A DNA stretch of 64,000 nt from Anaerostipes sp. (GCF_018381315.1 NZ_JAGZSD010000007.1:132566-196565); one strand, 5' to 3'; positions 38,967 to 48,640 are shown, counted from the stretch's first letter. Program-made: numbers and translations. Notes: generated by a model from the sequence alone, not told the origin.

Positions 38967-41174
38967 CTAATTTTGCTCGGTTTTCTTTAATTTTGCAAAG
39001 GATGCAAACATCTTCTTGATGCCATGCTTTTCAAAGTCTACTGTCACCTCATAATCCCGTCCTCCGGAGACAATTTCCTTGACTGTTCCGGGGCCGAATT
39101 TTATATGGCTTACCCGGTCCCCTACACCGTAGGAAAGAGTTTCAGATTTTGGTTCTGCAAACTGCCGTTTTTGGAACGGTTTTCTGAACTGAGTTCTTCT
39201 GTTGGAGGAAAAGATATCATGATCCGGGCGTTTGTCATTTAGGTTCACACCGTAGTCCAGCTTTAAAAGTCCCTGAGGGATCTCATCAATGAAACGGGAG
39301 ACTTTATTGAACTGAGTTCTTCCCTGCATCATTCTGCGCTTTGCAGCGCTCAAATAAAGCCGTTCCTTGGCTCTGGTAATTCCTACATAACAAAGCCGCC
39401 TCTCCTCCTCCAGTTCTTCCTGATCTTCAGAAATGATAGTCATATAGCTTGGGAAAATGCCGTCTTCCATGCCGCTGATGAACACATACGGAAACTCCAG
39501 TCCCTTGGCACTGTGCAGAGTCATTAAAATCACCCGGTTATCTGAATCTTCCAGATTGTCAATGTCCGCCACCAAAGCGATCTCTTCCAAAAGTCCGGAA
39601 AGTGTCGGTTCCTCTGCAGTCTCTTCATATGCAACGATCTTATTTAAAAGTTCGTTGATATTTTCGATTCTGGCAAGCGCCTCCTCTGTCGCTTCGGCTT
39701 CCAGTCCCTTGACATATTCTGTTTTATCCACGATATAGTGAAACAGGTCTTCCAGACTTCCTTTTTCCGCCTGCTCCCTGAAATCTGAAATAAGACCGGC
39801 AAACTTTTCAATTTTCTTTTTGGCATTGGCAAGAGATTCAATCTGTCTTGCATCAAAACAGGCATCCAGAAAGCTGATATTCTGCTCAATGGCATAGGCC
39901 TGGACCTTATCTATGGTCGTCGCTCCGATACCTCTTCTCGGCACGTTGATGATTCTCTTCACAGCCAGGTCATCAAGGCCGTTGTCTACCGCTTTGAGAT
40001 AAGAGATCACGTCTTTTACCTCTTTCCTCTGGTAGAAATTCGTTCCCCCGACAATCCTGTAAGGAATGTTTTTAATCATAAATTTCTCTTCAAAAATACG
40101 GGACTGTGCGTTGGTTCGGTAAAGAATCGCAATGTTTTTATACTCCACACCTTCCTTTGCAAGGCGGCCGATCTCTTCCACGATCTGACCCGCCTCTTCA
40201 TATTCTGTCCCATACTGGTGAAATACAATCGTATCTCCGTCATCATTTTCTGTCCAGAGCGCTTTTTCTTTCCGTCCCTTGTTATTCCTGATGACTTCGT
40301 TGGCGGCATTCAGAATATTTTTTGTAGATCTGTAATTCTGTTCCAGCTTAATCACTGCTGCATCTTGAAAAACACCTTCAAAGTTTAAAATGTTTTTGAT
40401 GTTAGCCCCACGGAATTTATAAATGGACTGGTCATCATCTCCCACGACACACAGATTTCCATACTTTCTCGCAAGCATACTGATCAGCTGGAACTGAATG
40501 GTATTTGTGTCCTGGTACTCATCTACCATGATATAGCGGAACCGTTCCTGATAATAATCCAGTATTTCCGGATGAAACTGAAACAGCTCCACTGTCTTAA
40601 ATAACAGATCATCAAAATCCAGAGCATTGTTTGCTTTCAGCTGCTTCTGATACTCTTTGTAGATTTCTGCAATCTTTTTTTTCTTAAAATCATAGTTATA
40701 TCGGGTCTCATATTCTCCCGGTGTCATAAATTCATCTTTTGCAGAGGAGATCGCATTCATAATCGAACGCTCCGGCATGGACTTTGTATCGACCTTAAAC
40801 TGTTTGCAGATCCCGCGGATCAAAGACTTCTGGTCATCGCTGTCATAGATCGTAAAGCTGTTGTCATAGCCCAGCTTATCGATATGCCTTCTGAGTATGC
40901 GGACACATGTGGAATGAAACGTGCTGACCCATATATGTTCTGCCCCGGAGCCAACCAAAGCATCTACCCGCTCTCTCATTTCCTTTGCTGCTTTGTTTGT
41001 AAATGTGATAGCCATAATGTGATAGGGATTGACTCCCTGTTCTATCAGATACGCGATTCTGTGCGTCAGAACCCTTGTCTTGCCTGAGCCTGCTCCGGCC
41101 AGCAGAAGCAGAGGCCCTTCCGTACAAAATACGGCTTCCCGCTGCTGTTCATTTAATGTATCATATATGCTCAT
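38967..41174 (-). CDS. pcrA: ATP-dependent DNA helicase PcrA (UvrD/Rep family)
   Basis: A 735-residue superfamily 1A helicase. Motif I GAGSGKTRVLTHR (about 28-40), motif II DEYQDTN, motif III GDDDQSIYKFRGA, motif IV QNYRST, motif V LHSAKGLEFPYVF and motif VI YVGITRAKERLYL. The C terminus ends in the RNA polymerase-binding Tudor-like region (YGVGDRVSHIKFGPGTV) usual for PcrA. It unwinds DNA in excision repair and replication-conflict relief. Full length. Confidence 0.96.
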   Translation of the reverse strand: MSIYDTLNEQQREAVFCTEGPLLLLAGAGSGKTRVLTHRIAYLIEQGVNPYHIMAITFTNKAAKEMRERVDALVGSGAEHIWVSTFHSTCVRILRRHIDKLGYDNSFTIYDSDDQKSLIRGICKQFKVDTKSMPERSIMNAISSAKDEFMTPGEYETRYNYDFKKKKIAEIYKEYQKQLKANNALDFDDLLFKTVELFQFHPEILDYYQERFRYIMVDEYQDTNTIQFQLISMLARKYGNLCVVGDDDQSIYKFRGANIKNILNFEGVFQDAAVIKLEQNYRSTKNILNAANEVIRNNKGRKEKALWTENDDGDTIVFHQYGTEYEEAGQIVEEIGRLAKEGVEYKNIAILYRTNAQSRIFEEKFMIKNIPYRIVGGTNFYQRKEVKDVISYLKAVDNGLDDLAVKRIINVPRRGIGATTIDKVQAYAIEQNISFLDACFDARQIESLANAKKKIEKFAGLISDFREQAEKGSLEDLFHYIVDKTEYVKGLEAEATEEALARIENINELLNKIVAYEETAEEPTLSGLLEEIALVADIDNLEDSDNRVILMTLHSAKGLEFPYVFISGMEDGIFPSYMTIISEDQEELEEERRLCYVGITRAKERLYLSAAKRRMMQGRTQFNKVSRFIDEIPQGLLKLDYGVNLNDKRPDHDIFSSNRRTQFRKPFQKRQFAEPKSETLSYGVGDRVSHIKFGPGTVKEIVSGGRDYEVTVDFEKHGIKKMFASFAKLKKTEQN

Positions 41175-41293
41175 ATGTAATATCCTTTCTTGCTCCTATT
41201 CTACTTCTGTTTAACCTTCCTTTCCGGTAAGACTATCTATCATTATACTACATTCAGGCAAAAAAAGAAGCGATAAATATGTATCGTAACCAC

Positions 41294-41322
41294 TTGTCAT
41301 ATAGTATAAAAGACCGTATAAT
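41294..41322 (+). promoter_or_regulatory. Promoter of the DUF1836 gene
   Basis: TTGTCA (41294-41299), 17 bp, TATAAT (41317-41322), followed by AAGGAGGACG before the ATG at 41354. Confidence 0.8.
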
Positions 41323-41353
41323 GTAGTTATCATACAATCAAGGAGGACGATGT

Positions 41354-41971
41354 ATGGATGATTTAAAAGACAAGCTTTCCAAATGGCTGGAGCTGGATTA
41401 TATTCTTCCGGAAGATATCCCAAATATCGACCTGTATATGGACCAGATCACGACTTTTATGGACACAGAATTAAAAAATTCCACACGGTTTGAGGGCGAT
41501 AAGATTTTTACCAAGACCATGATTAATAATTATTCAAAAAATGACCTGCTGCCGCCTTCCAGCAAAAAAAAGTATTCCAGAAATCATATGATTCTTTTAA
41601 TATATATCTATTATCTGAAAAACTTTATGTCAATCTCAGATATTAAGTCACTTCTGGCCCCTCTGAAGGATCATTTTTATGAGGATGACAGGGAGCTTTC
41701 ATTCTATGATATCTATGAAGAGATCTACAGGCTGGAACATGGGCAAAAACCAGTCATTGCAGAGTCTGTCGGTGATGACCTCAATAAGGCAAAAGAATCT
41801 TTTTCTTTTGTAAAAGATAAAAAAGACAGGGAACTGCTTCAGACATTTTCCTTTATCACACTTCTTTGCTATGACATCTATGCAAAAAAACAGCTGATTG
41901 AAAAAATGATCGATAATCTGTATACCCCAGAATCAGATGCAGACAAAAAAGATAAAAAAAAGAAGAAATAG
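41354..41971 (+). CDS. DUF1836 putative transcription regulator
   Basis: A 205-residue protein with the DUF1836 pattern: a MerR-like helix-turn-helix in the first half (LPEDIPNIDLYMDQITTFMD, KTMINNYSKNDLLPP, KKYSRNHMILLIYIYYLK) and a helical second half, ending in a run of Lys. Members are cytoplasmic and of unknown target. Single gene with its own promoter; its end overlaps a hairpin shared with the converging yerC-like gene. Confidence 0.85.
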   Translation: MDDLKDKLSKWLELDYILPEDIPNIDLYMDQITTFMDTELKNSTRFEGDKIFTKTMINNYSKNDLLPPSSKKKYSRNHMILLIYIYYLKNFMSISDIKSLLAPLKDHFYEDDRELSFYDIYEEIYRLEHGQKPVIAESVGDDLNKAKESFSFVKDKKDRELLQTFSFITLLCYDIYAKKQLIEKMIDNLYTPESDADKKDKKKKK

Positions 41972-41988
41972 ACTGCGTCTATTTCTTC
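41962..41988. terminator. Bidirectional hairpin between converging genes
   Basis: GAAGAAATAGAC (41962-41973), TGC, GTCTATTTCTTC (41977-41988) is a perfect 12-bp stem that contains the stop regions of both genes. Confidence 0.75.
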
Positions 41989-42266
41989 ATTCTTTTAAAT
42001 ACCAAATCATACCCGTCGCTTCCATAGTTTAGAGAACGGTTCACCCTGCTGATCGTTGCTGTGGATGCTCCGGTCTTTTCTGCCACTTCCAGATAGGTAT
42101 GCTTTTCCCTGAGCATTGAGGCTACTTCAAAACGCTGTGCCAGGGATTCCAGTTCATTCACCGTACACAGATCCTCAAAAAAAGTGAAGCACTCTTCCTC
42201 CGTCTCCAACGTAAGAATCGCCTGAAAAAGCCGTTTCGCGGCCTCTGTTTTTATCTTTTTGCTCAT
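41979..42266 (-). CDS. YerC/YecD family TrpR-like regulator
   Basis: 95 residues of the YerC family. The helix-turn-helix is visible as LAQRFEVASMLREKHTYLEV and AEKTGASTATISRVNRSL, as in TrpR-type proteins. The start is after AAAGGAGCAGCAGATT. In Firmicutes the family often lies beside pcrA and repair genes, as it does here. No bound ligand is known. Confidence 0.88.
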   Translation of the reverse strand: MSKKIKTEAAKRLFQAILTLETEEECFTFFEDLCTVNELESLAQRFEVASMLREKHTYLEVAEKTGASTATISRVNRSLNYGSDGYDLVFKRMKK

Positions 42267-42409
42267 AATCTGCTGCTCCTTTTCCTGCATCGGCATCTCG
42301 ATGCTTGATTAATTTTAATATACAGCATCAGTGCGTTAAAGTAAAGAAGAATTGCACCGTTTTTTTGTTTCCGCATATTCTATTAAATAAAGTATTTTTA
42401 GGAGTTTTT

Positions 42410-43420
42410 ATGAAAGTAAAAAAACTTGCTGCCGTCTTTCTGTCATCTGTCATGGCCCTGGGCGCTTTGTCCGGATGCCAAACCTCAAAATCTGAAGAAA
42501 AGACAAAAAAACTCACCAAGGTTACCCTGAATGAAGTCACCCATTCTGTCTTTTATGCCCCGCAGTATGTAGCCATCGAAAAAGGCTATTTTAAAGATGA
42601 GGGCATCGATCTGAAAGTCGATACAGGCTTTGGCGCAGACAAAAGCATGACCGCCTTGATCTCCGGAAACGCAGATATCGGATTTATGGGACCGGAAGCC
42701 AGCATCTATCAGTACAATGAAGGAAACCAGGATTATGCAGTCAACTTTGCCCAGCTGACTCAGCGTGCAGGAAACTTCCTCGTTTCCAGAAAAAAAATCA
42801 AAAACTTCTCTTGGGATGATATAAAAGGAAAAGAACTGATCGGCGGACGAAAGGGCGGAATGCCTCAGATGATCCTGGAATACGTTCTGAAGAAAAAGAA
42901 AATTGATCCCAATAAGGATGTCAAAATGGTTCAAAACATTGACTTCGCCAACACTTCCGGTGCTTTTTCCGGCGGAACGGGTGATTTCACCGTAGAATTT
43001 GAGCCTAATGCAACAGCACTTGAAACCCAGGGTGCAGGATATGTCGTAGCCTCTTTGGGTGTAGAAAGCGGTTTTGTTCCTTACACAACCTACTGTGCGA
43101 AAAAGAGCTATATGAAAAAGAATCCGAAGATCATCCAGGGCTTTACCAATGCCATTAAAAAAGGCCAGGAATATGTAACCGCCCACTCACCGGAAGAAAT
43201 CGCAGCTGTCATCGGTGGACAGTTCCCTGATGTATCCAAAAATGATCTGATTACGATCATCAAGCGTTATAAAGACCAGGACACCTACAAAGAAGATCCT
43301 GTATTCAGCAAAGAAGGCTTTTCCCTTCTCCAGGACATTTTAAAAAATGCCGGAGAACTGGACGACAGCGTTCCGTTTGATAAGCTGGTAAACAACAGCT
43401 TTGCAGAAAAAGCCAAATAG
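42410..43420 (+). CDS. NMT1/SsuA-type ABC substrate-binding lipoprotein (orphan)
   Basis: A 336-residue lipoprotein: signal with lipobox ALSGC, then NEVTHSVFYAPQYVAIEKGY and FKDEGIDLKVDTGFGADKS, the typical start of NMT1/THI5-like (nitrate, sulfonate or thiamine-precursor) binding proteins. GNADIGFMGPEASI carries the ligand-loop pattern. AGGAG precedes the ATG. It stands alone, between yerC and a terminator, with no permease or ATPase gene adjacent, so its transporter must be encoded elsewhere. Ligand not determined. Confidence 0.88.
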   Translation: MKVKKLAAVFLSSVMALGALSGCQTSKSEEKTKKLTKVTLNEVTHSVFYAPQYVAIEKGYFKDEGIDLKVDTGFGADKSMTALISGNADIGFMGPEASIYQYNEGNQDYAVNFAQLTQRAGNFLVSRKKIKNFSWDDIKGKELIGGRKGGMPQMILEYVLKKKKIDPNKDVKMVQNIDFANTSGAFSGGTGDFTVEFEPNATALETQGAGYVVASLGVESGFVPYTTYCAKKSYMKKNPKIIQGFTNAIKKGQEYVTAHSPEEIAAVIGGQFPDVSKNDLITIIKRYKDQDTYKEDPVFSKEGFSLLQDILKNAGELDDSVPFDKLVNNSFAEKAK

Positions 43421-43424
43421 CAGA

Positions 43425-43470
43425 CAGACCGCAGACAATGTTTGATCATCATCTGCGGTCTGTTTTTATT
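43425..43470 (+). terminator. Terminator after the binding-protein gene
   Basis: CAGACCGCAGA (43425-43435) and TCTGCGGTCTG (43452-43462) followed by TTTTTATTTT. Confidence 0.9.
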
Positions 43471-43495
43471 TTACAGGAACTTCCCTTTGTTCTTC

Positions 43496-44647
43496 TTATG
43501 CCATCCTTTTTTGTTTGCTCACCAGCATGGCAGCTGCAAACAAAGCAGCGGCAAAACCTGCCTGTATCAGAATCCCCTGCAGAGCTGGCCACATATGGCT
43601 TAAATCCATGATTTCCAGCTGGTCAATCAGGCTGTTGGATTTAATGTACCAATAGGTGGGGAGAAATTTTGACACTGACAATACATGCTTGCTCATAAAC
43701 TCCAGAGGTACAAAAACCCCTCCGAGAAAAGAACTTCCCAGGGATACTACATTGACCACCCCCTGAAGGGCATCGTCGTTGGTGACAAGCAGTCCCACAA
43801 GGAATGAGATCCCCGCCGAAACACCCAGAAAAGCAAGACTGTTCAGCAAAAACAGGGGAAGATTGCTCTGAAATATTTCATTGTGGTATATCACAACTGC
43901 CAGCACCATAAACATAAGCCAGCAGCCCAGAGACGCTGTCAGAGTTCCAAGCGCTAACTGTAAATTCCGCGATCTGTTCGTAGCTGCAGAACACTGATTT
44001 CTTCTTCGTATATCTTTTTTATAGAAAGCCATAAAAACCGGACTGACTGCCAGAGTGATAAGCGCAATAAGAATATAAGCAAGGTACTGGAAATAGTATG
44101 CTGTGCTGCTTACTTCTCCGGCCTTTTTACTTCCTTCCAGACTGATCCCTGCCGATGACTTCAATGTGTTTTCTGCCATGCCTACTGCCTGTTCCTCCGG
44201 AAAGCCCGCTGCCAGATACCCCCGGACAATCTTTGTAAATTTACCTATCTGCTGATCAATCATATAACCGCTGGTGGAATTTGGGACTTTTACATTTTTA
44301 ATTTCCGCCTTCTTATTTTTATTCATCAGGCTTTCTCCGAATCCCTCAGGCAGTATCAGAATGTATTCTACATTCCGGTAGAACAGATCGTTCTGCATTG
44401 TTTTTTTGTCGTTTTTCATGAGTTTCACTTTCTGTTCTTTTGAAAGAAACTCCCTGAGAGCTTTTGAGATTGTGCTTTGGTCATGATCTACAATTCCTAC
44501 ATTGATCTTTGTAGCTTTAAATCCGGTTTCATCGTTTCTTCCGAAGCTTGAGAACAAAATCATCAATGCAAGAAAGATTGAAATATAGACCATCATTGAA
44601 AGCTTTTTTTTCTTTACAATCTTAAAAAAACATTTATATACTTGCAT
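43496..44647 (-). CDS. ABC-2 type exporter permease, second of two
   Basis: A 383-residue permease of ABC2_membrane_3 type: N-terminal TM (MMVYISIFLALMILF), a large extracellular domain (about 45-180), then five or so TM helices including AYILIALITLAVSPVFMAFY and LAFLGVSAGISFLVGLL. It overlaps the sister permease by 14 bp, and is probably its partner in a heterodimeric exporter powered by the ATPase upstream. Confidence 0.88.
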   Translation of the reverse strand: MQVYKCFFKIVKKKKLSMMVYISIFLALMILFSSFGRNDETGFKATKINVGIVDHDQSTISKALREFLSKEQKVKLMKNDKKTMQNDLFYRNVEYILILPEGFGESLMNKNKKAEIKNVKVPNSTSGYMIDQQIGKFTKIVRGYLAAGFPEEQAVGMAENTLKSSAGISLEGSKKAGEVSSTAYYFQYLAYILIALITLAVSPVFMAFYKKDIRRRNQCSAATNRSRNLQLALGTLTASLGCWLMFMVLAVVIYHNEIFQSNLPLFLLNSLAFLGVSAGISFLVGLLVTNDDALQGVVNVVSLGSSFLGGVFVPLEFMSKHVLSVSKFLPTYWYIKSNSLIDQLEIMDLSHMWPALQGILIQAGFAAALFAAAMLVSKQKRMA

Positions 44648-45776
44648 ACTTTTTCCTCCTCATCACCAGGAAGCTTCCAAAGCACAGCAGTACCGTGATC
44701 ACTGCCAGCGAAGCACAGCTTCTGAAATAAACGGAAAGATCATCATAAATATTCAGGCTGTAAAAGCATTCGGTAATCAGCGCTGCCGGATTGATTCTGT
44801 TTAAAAGCGGAATACTTTTTTCCACAATATCTTTCATATTCCCTACCATCAGTCCGCTGAAAAAACAGAAGACCATACTGACACCTACACACAGGCCGTT
44901 TTTCGTATCCTTTGACATCCGTCCCGCAGAACCGATGAACATTCCCATGGAAACTCCCGTGATACATCCAAAAAATCCTGCCAGCAGAATCAGCCCTGCC
45001 TTGCTTCCCAGATCAATCTTCAATATCAGCTGCATATACACAATTGCTGTCAGAAACGCTAGGAACTGAATGGTCACTCCTACAAGGAAATCAGCTATTG
45101 TGCCTTTCAGCTTTCCTGTAGGTGATACCGCCTTTCTGGCTCCTATCTCAGATAAGTCTGCCTGGGCGTGAAAGGCACTCTGCAGTCCTAAAAAACTTCC
45201 ATACAGGCATACCATAGCAAGCAGGGCATAAAAATACTGCACCATCATATTGGCGTTATCTTTTCCCAGACTGATCTGTTTATTCTCGACCATATTCTGC
45301 GACATAGCCTTTACCAGACTTTCCAGGGCCTCCGGATGTGATTTTATTGTCTCCTCCACCATTTGGTTCATCTGCACATATTGGTCGCTGATCTCTTTCA
45401 AAATTGTCTGATTTATTCCGTTTTCTTTTACGGTAAGCCTTACATCATCACCGACCGTATAAAATCCGTCAATCTTATCCTCTGAAAGCAGTTTTTTCGC
45501 TTTTTTAAGAGAGGTCTTCTGAACCTTCAGCAGCTGGTCCCTGCCTTTTCCGGATAATTCTTCCGTAACTCTTATAAATCCTTCTCCAGTTTTTGCAGCC
45601 TTTGTCTCTACAACCGCGACAGGAACTGCCTTCAGTTCTTCTGAACCATTCAGCAGGTTGCCAAATCCGAAATGGAAAAGTGTAGCAAGTATAAGAGGAA
45701 AGGCAAAGCACCAAAAAATTGAAGATTTGTTTCTGATGGATGCTTTAAAATTGTATTTATATAAATGCCAAAACAT
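44634..45776 (-). CDS. ABC-2 type exporter permease, first of two
   Basis: A 380-residue permease with the same architecture as its neighbour: TM near the N terminus (FAFPLILATLFHFGFGNLL), an extracellular domain, and five C-terminal TM helices (MVQYFYALLAMVCLYGSFLG, KAGLILLAGFFGCITGVSMG). It lies 11 bp after the ATPase gene. Substrate unknown; with a NarL-type system next door, drug or peptide export is plausible. Confidence 0.88.
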   Translation of the reverse strand: MFWHLYKYNFKASIRNKSSIFWCFAFPLILATLFHFGFGNLLNGSEELKAVPVAVVETKAAKTGEGFIRVTEELSGKGRDQLLKVQKTSLKKAKKLLSEDKIDGFYTVGDDVRLTVKENGINQTILKEISDQYVQMNQMVEETIKSHPEALESLVKAMSQNMVENKQISLGKDNANMMVQYFYALLAMVCLYGSFLGLQSAFHAQADLSEIGARKAVSPTGKLKGTIADFLVGVTIQFLAFLTAIVYMQLILKIDLGSKAGLILLAGFFGCITGVSMGMFIGSAGRMSKDTKNGLCVGVSMVFCFFSGLMVGNMKDIVEKSIPLLNRINPAALITECFYSLNIYDDLSVYFRSCASLAVITVLLCFGSFLVMRRKKYASI

Positions 45777-45787
45777 ATACCCGCCTC

Positions 45788-46729
45788 CTAATCTCTCAGC
45801 TGCTTTCCTGTTATCTCCAGAAATACATCGTTTAATGTAGGCAGCTCTGAATAGACTTTTCCGAATGAGACATCGTTATCCGCCAGATATCCTAATAAAT
45901 TCACCAGATTATGACTTCCTCCGCTGCACTGGACATAAAGCTTTCCTTCAGTATACTGCGCCTGAAATACATGCTTCATAGCCCGGACCGCCTGCAGGTC
46001 TTTTTCTTTCAAATCAGGGACATCCACTGTAATTTTCTCACCCATTTTAATCATCTGCTTTAATTCTTCCTTTGACCCTACAGCTATCGGCCGGCCTTTA
46101 TCCATGATCAGGATCCGGCTGCAGATCTGCTCAACTTCCTCCATGTAATGGGAAGTATAAATAATGGTTGCCCCCTGCCGGTTCAGCTCCAGGATGCCTT
46201 CCAATATTTTGTTCCGGCTCTGAGGATCGACAGCTACGGTAGGTTCATCTAAGAAAATCAATTTTGGCTTATGGGCAATCCCGCAGGCGATGTTCAGGCG
46301 TCTTAAAAGGCCTCCTGAAAGTTTCGGAGGATAGAACTTTCGGAATTCCTCCAGTTCAACAAATCGTATCGCTTCCTCTACAAGCTTTTTCCTCTCTCTC
46401 TTATCTCTTACATACAGGCCGCAGAAATAATCAATGTTTTCAACAACCGTCAGTTCATCAAAAACTGCCACATTCTGCATCACTACACCGATCTCCCGCT
46501 TGCTGTCATAAGAATCTGCATCCATCGGTTTCCCAAACACCTGTATTTCACCTTTGTCATAGGTCAGAAGTCCCAAGGTACAGTTGATCGCTGTTGTCTT
46601 TCCAGAGCCGTTAGGCCCCAGCAGACCAAAAACCTCTCCTTCTCTGACCTCCATATTCAAATGATCCAAAGCCACCAGATCTTTATAGCGTTTCACAAGA
46701 TTTTTAATTTCAATGATTGGCTGATCCAT
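45788..46729 (-). CDS. ABC exporter ATP-binding protein (DrrA-like)
   Basis: A 313-residue ATPase: Walker A GPNGSGKTTAIN (about 38-49), signature PKLSGGLLRRLNIA (about 137-150), Walker B LIFLDEPTVAVDP and H-loop IYTSHYMEEV. C-terminal extension typical of multidrug DrrA/CcmA ATPases. First gene of the exporter operon. Its promoter region is shared with the divergent two-component system, which presumably controls it. Confidence 0.92.
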   Translation of the reverse strand: MDQPIIEIKNLVKRYKDLVALDHLNMEVREGEVFGLLGPNGSGKTTAINCTLGLLTYDKGEIQVFGKPMDADSYDSKREIGVVMQNVAVFDELTVVENIDYFCGLYVRDKRERKKLVEEAIRFVELEEFRKFYPPKLSGGLLRRLNIACGIAHKPKLIFLDEPTVAVDPQSRNKILEGILELNRQGATIIYTSHYMEEVEQICSRILIMDKGRPIAVGSKEELKQMIKMGEKITVDVPDLKEKDLQAVRAMKHVFQAQYTEGKLYVQCSGGSHNLVNLLGYLADNDVSFGKVYSELPTLNDVFLEITGKQLRD

Positions 46730-46773
46730 AATTCCACCCCTTTCTTTTCATATCTTTACTATACAGGATCTGT

Positions 46774-46837
46774 TTGTCTTTCCAAAGTGCCGTTTGTCAA
46801 GAATGATGATGACATTTGTCACAAGTTATTTTATAAT
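46774..46837. promoter_or_regulatory. Divergent control region with three TTTGTC boxes
   Basis: TTTGTC occurs at about 46773, 46793 and 46815, spaced 20 and 22 bp, i.e. on one face of the helix. Plus-strand promoter of the kinase gene: ATGACA (46809-46814), 17 bp, TATAAT (46832-46837). On the minus strand TATAGT (near 46757) has only a weak -35, as expected for an activated promoter. The boxes are candidate response-regulator sites. Confidence 0.55.
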
Positions 46838-46869
46838 TAAGAAAGCGGCTTTTCATAAAGGAGGGAGTT

Positions 46870-47958
46870 ATGTCCGTACTTATAGATAAATTTATTTTAT
46901 TACTGTTCACTGTTCCCCTCCTTCTCCGGGAAACTGGCACAATGCCTGTTACTGCACTGCTTACTGCATTTACAGCTTCCTGTGTACTGTCCATCAAAGA
47001 TGATGAGAGACTGTCTTTTGCCGTCTCATTTTTATATGGTATCCTCTGTAGCATACTGCCTTCCTTCGGCATCTTTCTTCCGCTGTTTTGCTACGACTGT
47101 GTCCGCACCAGACTGAAGTTTACGGGTGCTGTTCTCTTTCTGTTTTCTATTCCATATTTGCTGTCCTATACATTGTCCATGCAGATCGGATTCATCCTCA
47201 GCCTTTTGCTTTCTGTTTTTCTGTCTGTGCGCACACAAAAACTGGATAATATGAAGGAAGAGTTTAAGAAATTAAGAGATGACAGCACAGAACTGAATCT
47301 GCTGCTGAAAAAGAAGAACCAGTATCTGCAGGAAAAGCAGGAAACAGAAATACACCTTGCAACTCTGAAAGAGCGCAACAGGATCGCCAGAGAGATCCAT
47401 GACAATGTGGGACACATGCTTTCCCGGTCCATTCTGCAGTTAGGCGCCCTGAAAGCCCTCAACCAGGATTCCGGCCTTTCTCTGCCGCTTGGCGAGCTGC
47501 ACAAGACTCTGAACACCGCCATGGACAGCATCCGCACAAGTGTACATGGTCTTCAGGAATCTTCCGTCAGCCTTCATGACACTGTTTCCGAGATTATACA
47601 GGGTTATCCGGACTATACTGTTGATTTTGCCTATGACATCTCAGAGGCGCCCCCTCAGAACCTTCAATACTGCTTTGCTGCCATCATCAAAGAAGCATTT
47701 ACAAACACGGCAAAACACAGTAATGCCAGCCATATACACCTTGTACTGAGAGAACACCCATCCTTTTACCAGCTCCTGTTTGAAGACAACGGATCGGCTG
47801 CCCCAGTCTCTTACTCATCCGGTATGGGACTTTCAAACATGAAAGAACGGATCGAAGCCTTTCACGGAACGATTAATATATCATTTGAGCATGGTTTCAA
47901 AATCTTTATCACAGTTCCGCATAATATATCATCTTATCAGCCGGGAGGTAATTCATGA
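46870..47958 (+). CDS. Sensor histidine kinase, NarX/DesK type (HisKA_3)
   Basis: A 362-residue kinase: five or six TM helices with hardly any loops (first about 150 residues), a coiled coil (KEEFKKLRDDSTELNLLLKK), HisKA_3 motif LKERNRIAREIHDNVGH with the phosphorylated His, and HATPase motifs FTNTAKHSNASHI and SSGMGLSNMKERI. The intramembrane sensor suggests detection of membrane stress or a lipophilic compound. Overlaps the regulator gene by 4 bp. GGAGGGAGTT precedes its ATG. Confidence 0.92.
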   Translation: MSVLIDKFILLLFTVPLLLRETGTMPVTALLTAFTASCVLSIKDDERLSFAVSFLYGILCSILPSFGIFLPLFCYDCVRTRLKFTGAVLFLFSIPYLLSYTLSMQIGFILSLLLSVFLSVRTQKLDNMKEEFKKLRDDSTELNLLLKKKNQYLQEKQETEIHLATLKERNRIAREIHDNVGHMLSRSILQLGALKALNQDSGLSLPLGELHKTLNTAMDSIRTSVHGLQESSVSLHDTVSEIIQGYPDYTVDFAYDISEAPPQNLQYCFAAIIKEAFTNTAKHSNASHIHLVLREHPSFYQLLFEDNGSAAPVSYSSGMGLSNMKERIEAFHGTINISFEHGFKIFITVPHNISSYQPGGNS

Positions 47959-48575
47959 AAATTATTATTATAGATGACGACAGGCTTGTCTCATCATCTT
48001 TAAAAACAATATTGGAGGCGTCTCCGGATATCACAGTTTTAGCTTTGGGATCAGACGGCGCCGAGGCTGTCTCACTGTATGACACCTATCATCCCGATGT
48101 ACTGCTCATGGATATCCGGATGAACGGCATGACCGGCATTGAAGCTGCCAGAGAGATCCGCCGGAAACATCCTGATTCTAAGATATTATTTCTCACCACC
48201 TTTTCCGATGATGAGTATATCATTGATGCCCTGAACATCGGAGCCAAGGGCTATATCCTGAAACAGGATTTTGAAAGCATCGTCCCTGCCCTGCACGCTG
48301 TGGAAAACGGACAGAATGTTTTCGGCAATGAGATCATCTCCAAAATACCGGATTTGATCGCAAATAAACAGCAGTTCTCTTATAGTGACTGCGGCATCAA
48401 TGAAAAAGAACTCCGCCTGATCGAATACATTGCCAAAGGCATGAGCAATAAAGAAATATCTGAATGTCTTTATTTAAGCGAAGGAACCATACGCAACTAC
48501 CTGAGTGTCATCCTCGATAAGCTGGAGCTTCGGGACCGGACCCAGCTTGCTGTTTTTTATTATCAGCACAGATAG
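47955..48575 (+). CDS. Response regulator, NarL/LuxR family
   Basis: A 206-residue regulator: receiver with IIIDDDRL, phosphoryl Asp in VLLMDIRMNG, Thr in FLTTFSDD and Lys in GYILKQD, then a LuxR helix-turn-helix (LRLIEYIAKGMSNKEISECL, SEGTIRNYLSVILDKL). Partner of the kinase before it, and the probable regulator of the divergent ABC exporter. Confidence 0.95.
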   Translation: MKIIIIDDDRLVSSSLKTILEASPDITVLALGSDGAEAVSLYDTYHPDVLLMDIRMNGMTGIEAAREIRRKHPDSKILFLTTFSDDEYIIDALNIGAKGYILKQDFESIVPALHAVENGQNVFGNEIISKIPDLIANKQQFSYSDCGINEKELRLIEYIAKGMSNKEISECLYLSEGTIRNYLSVILDKLELRDRTQLAVFYYQHR

Positions 48576-48611
48576 CCGGCCCTGCACAAAGGCCGCTTGG
48601 ACAGGCAAAAC

Positions 48612-48640
48612 TTGACACCTGGCCGTATGACTAGTAAAAT
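48612..48640 (+). promoter_or_regulatory. Promoter of the CBS/CorC membrane protein gene
   Basis: TTGACA (48612-48617), 17 bp, TAAAAT (48635-48640), about 60 bp before the TTG start. Confidence 0.7.
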
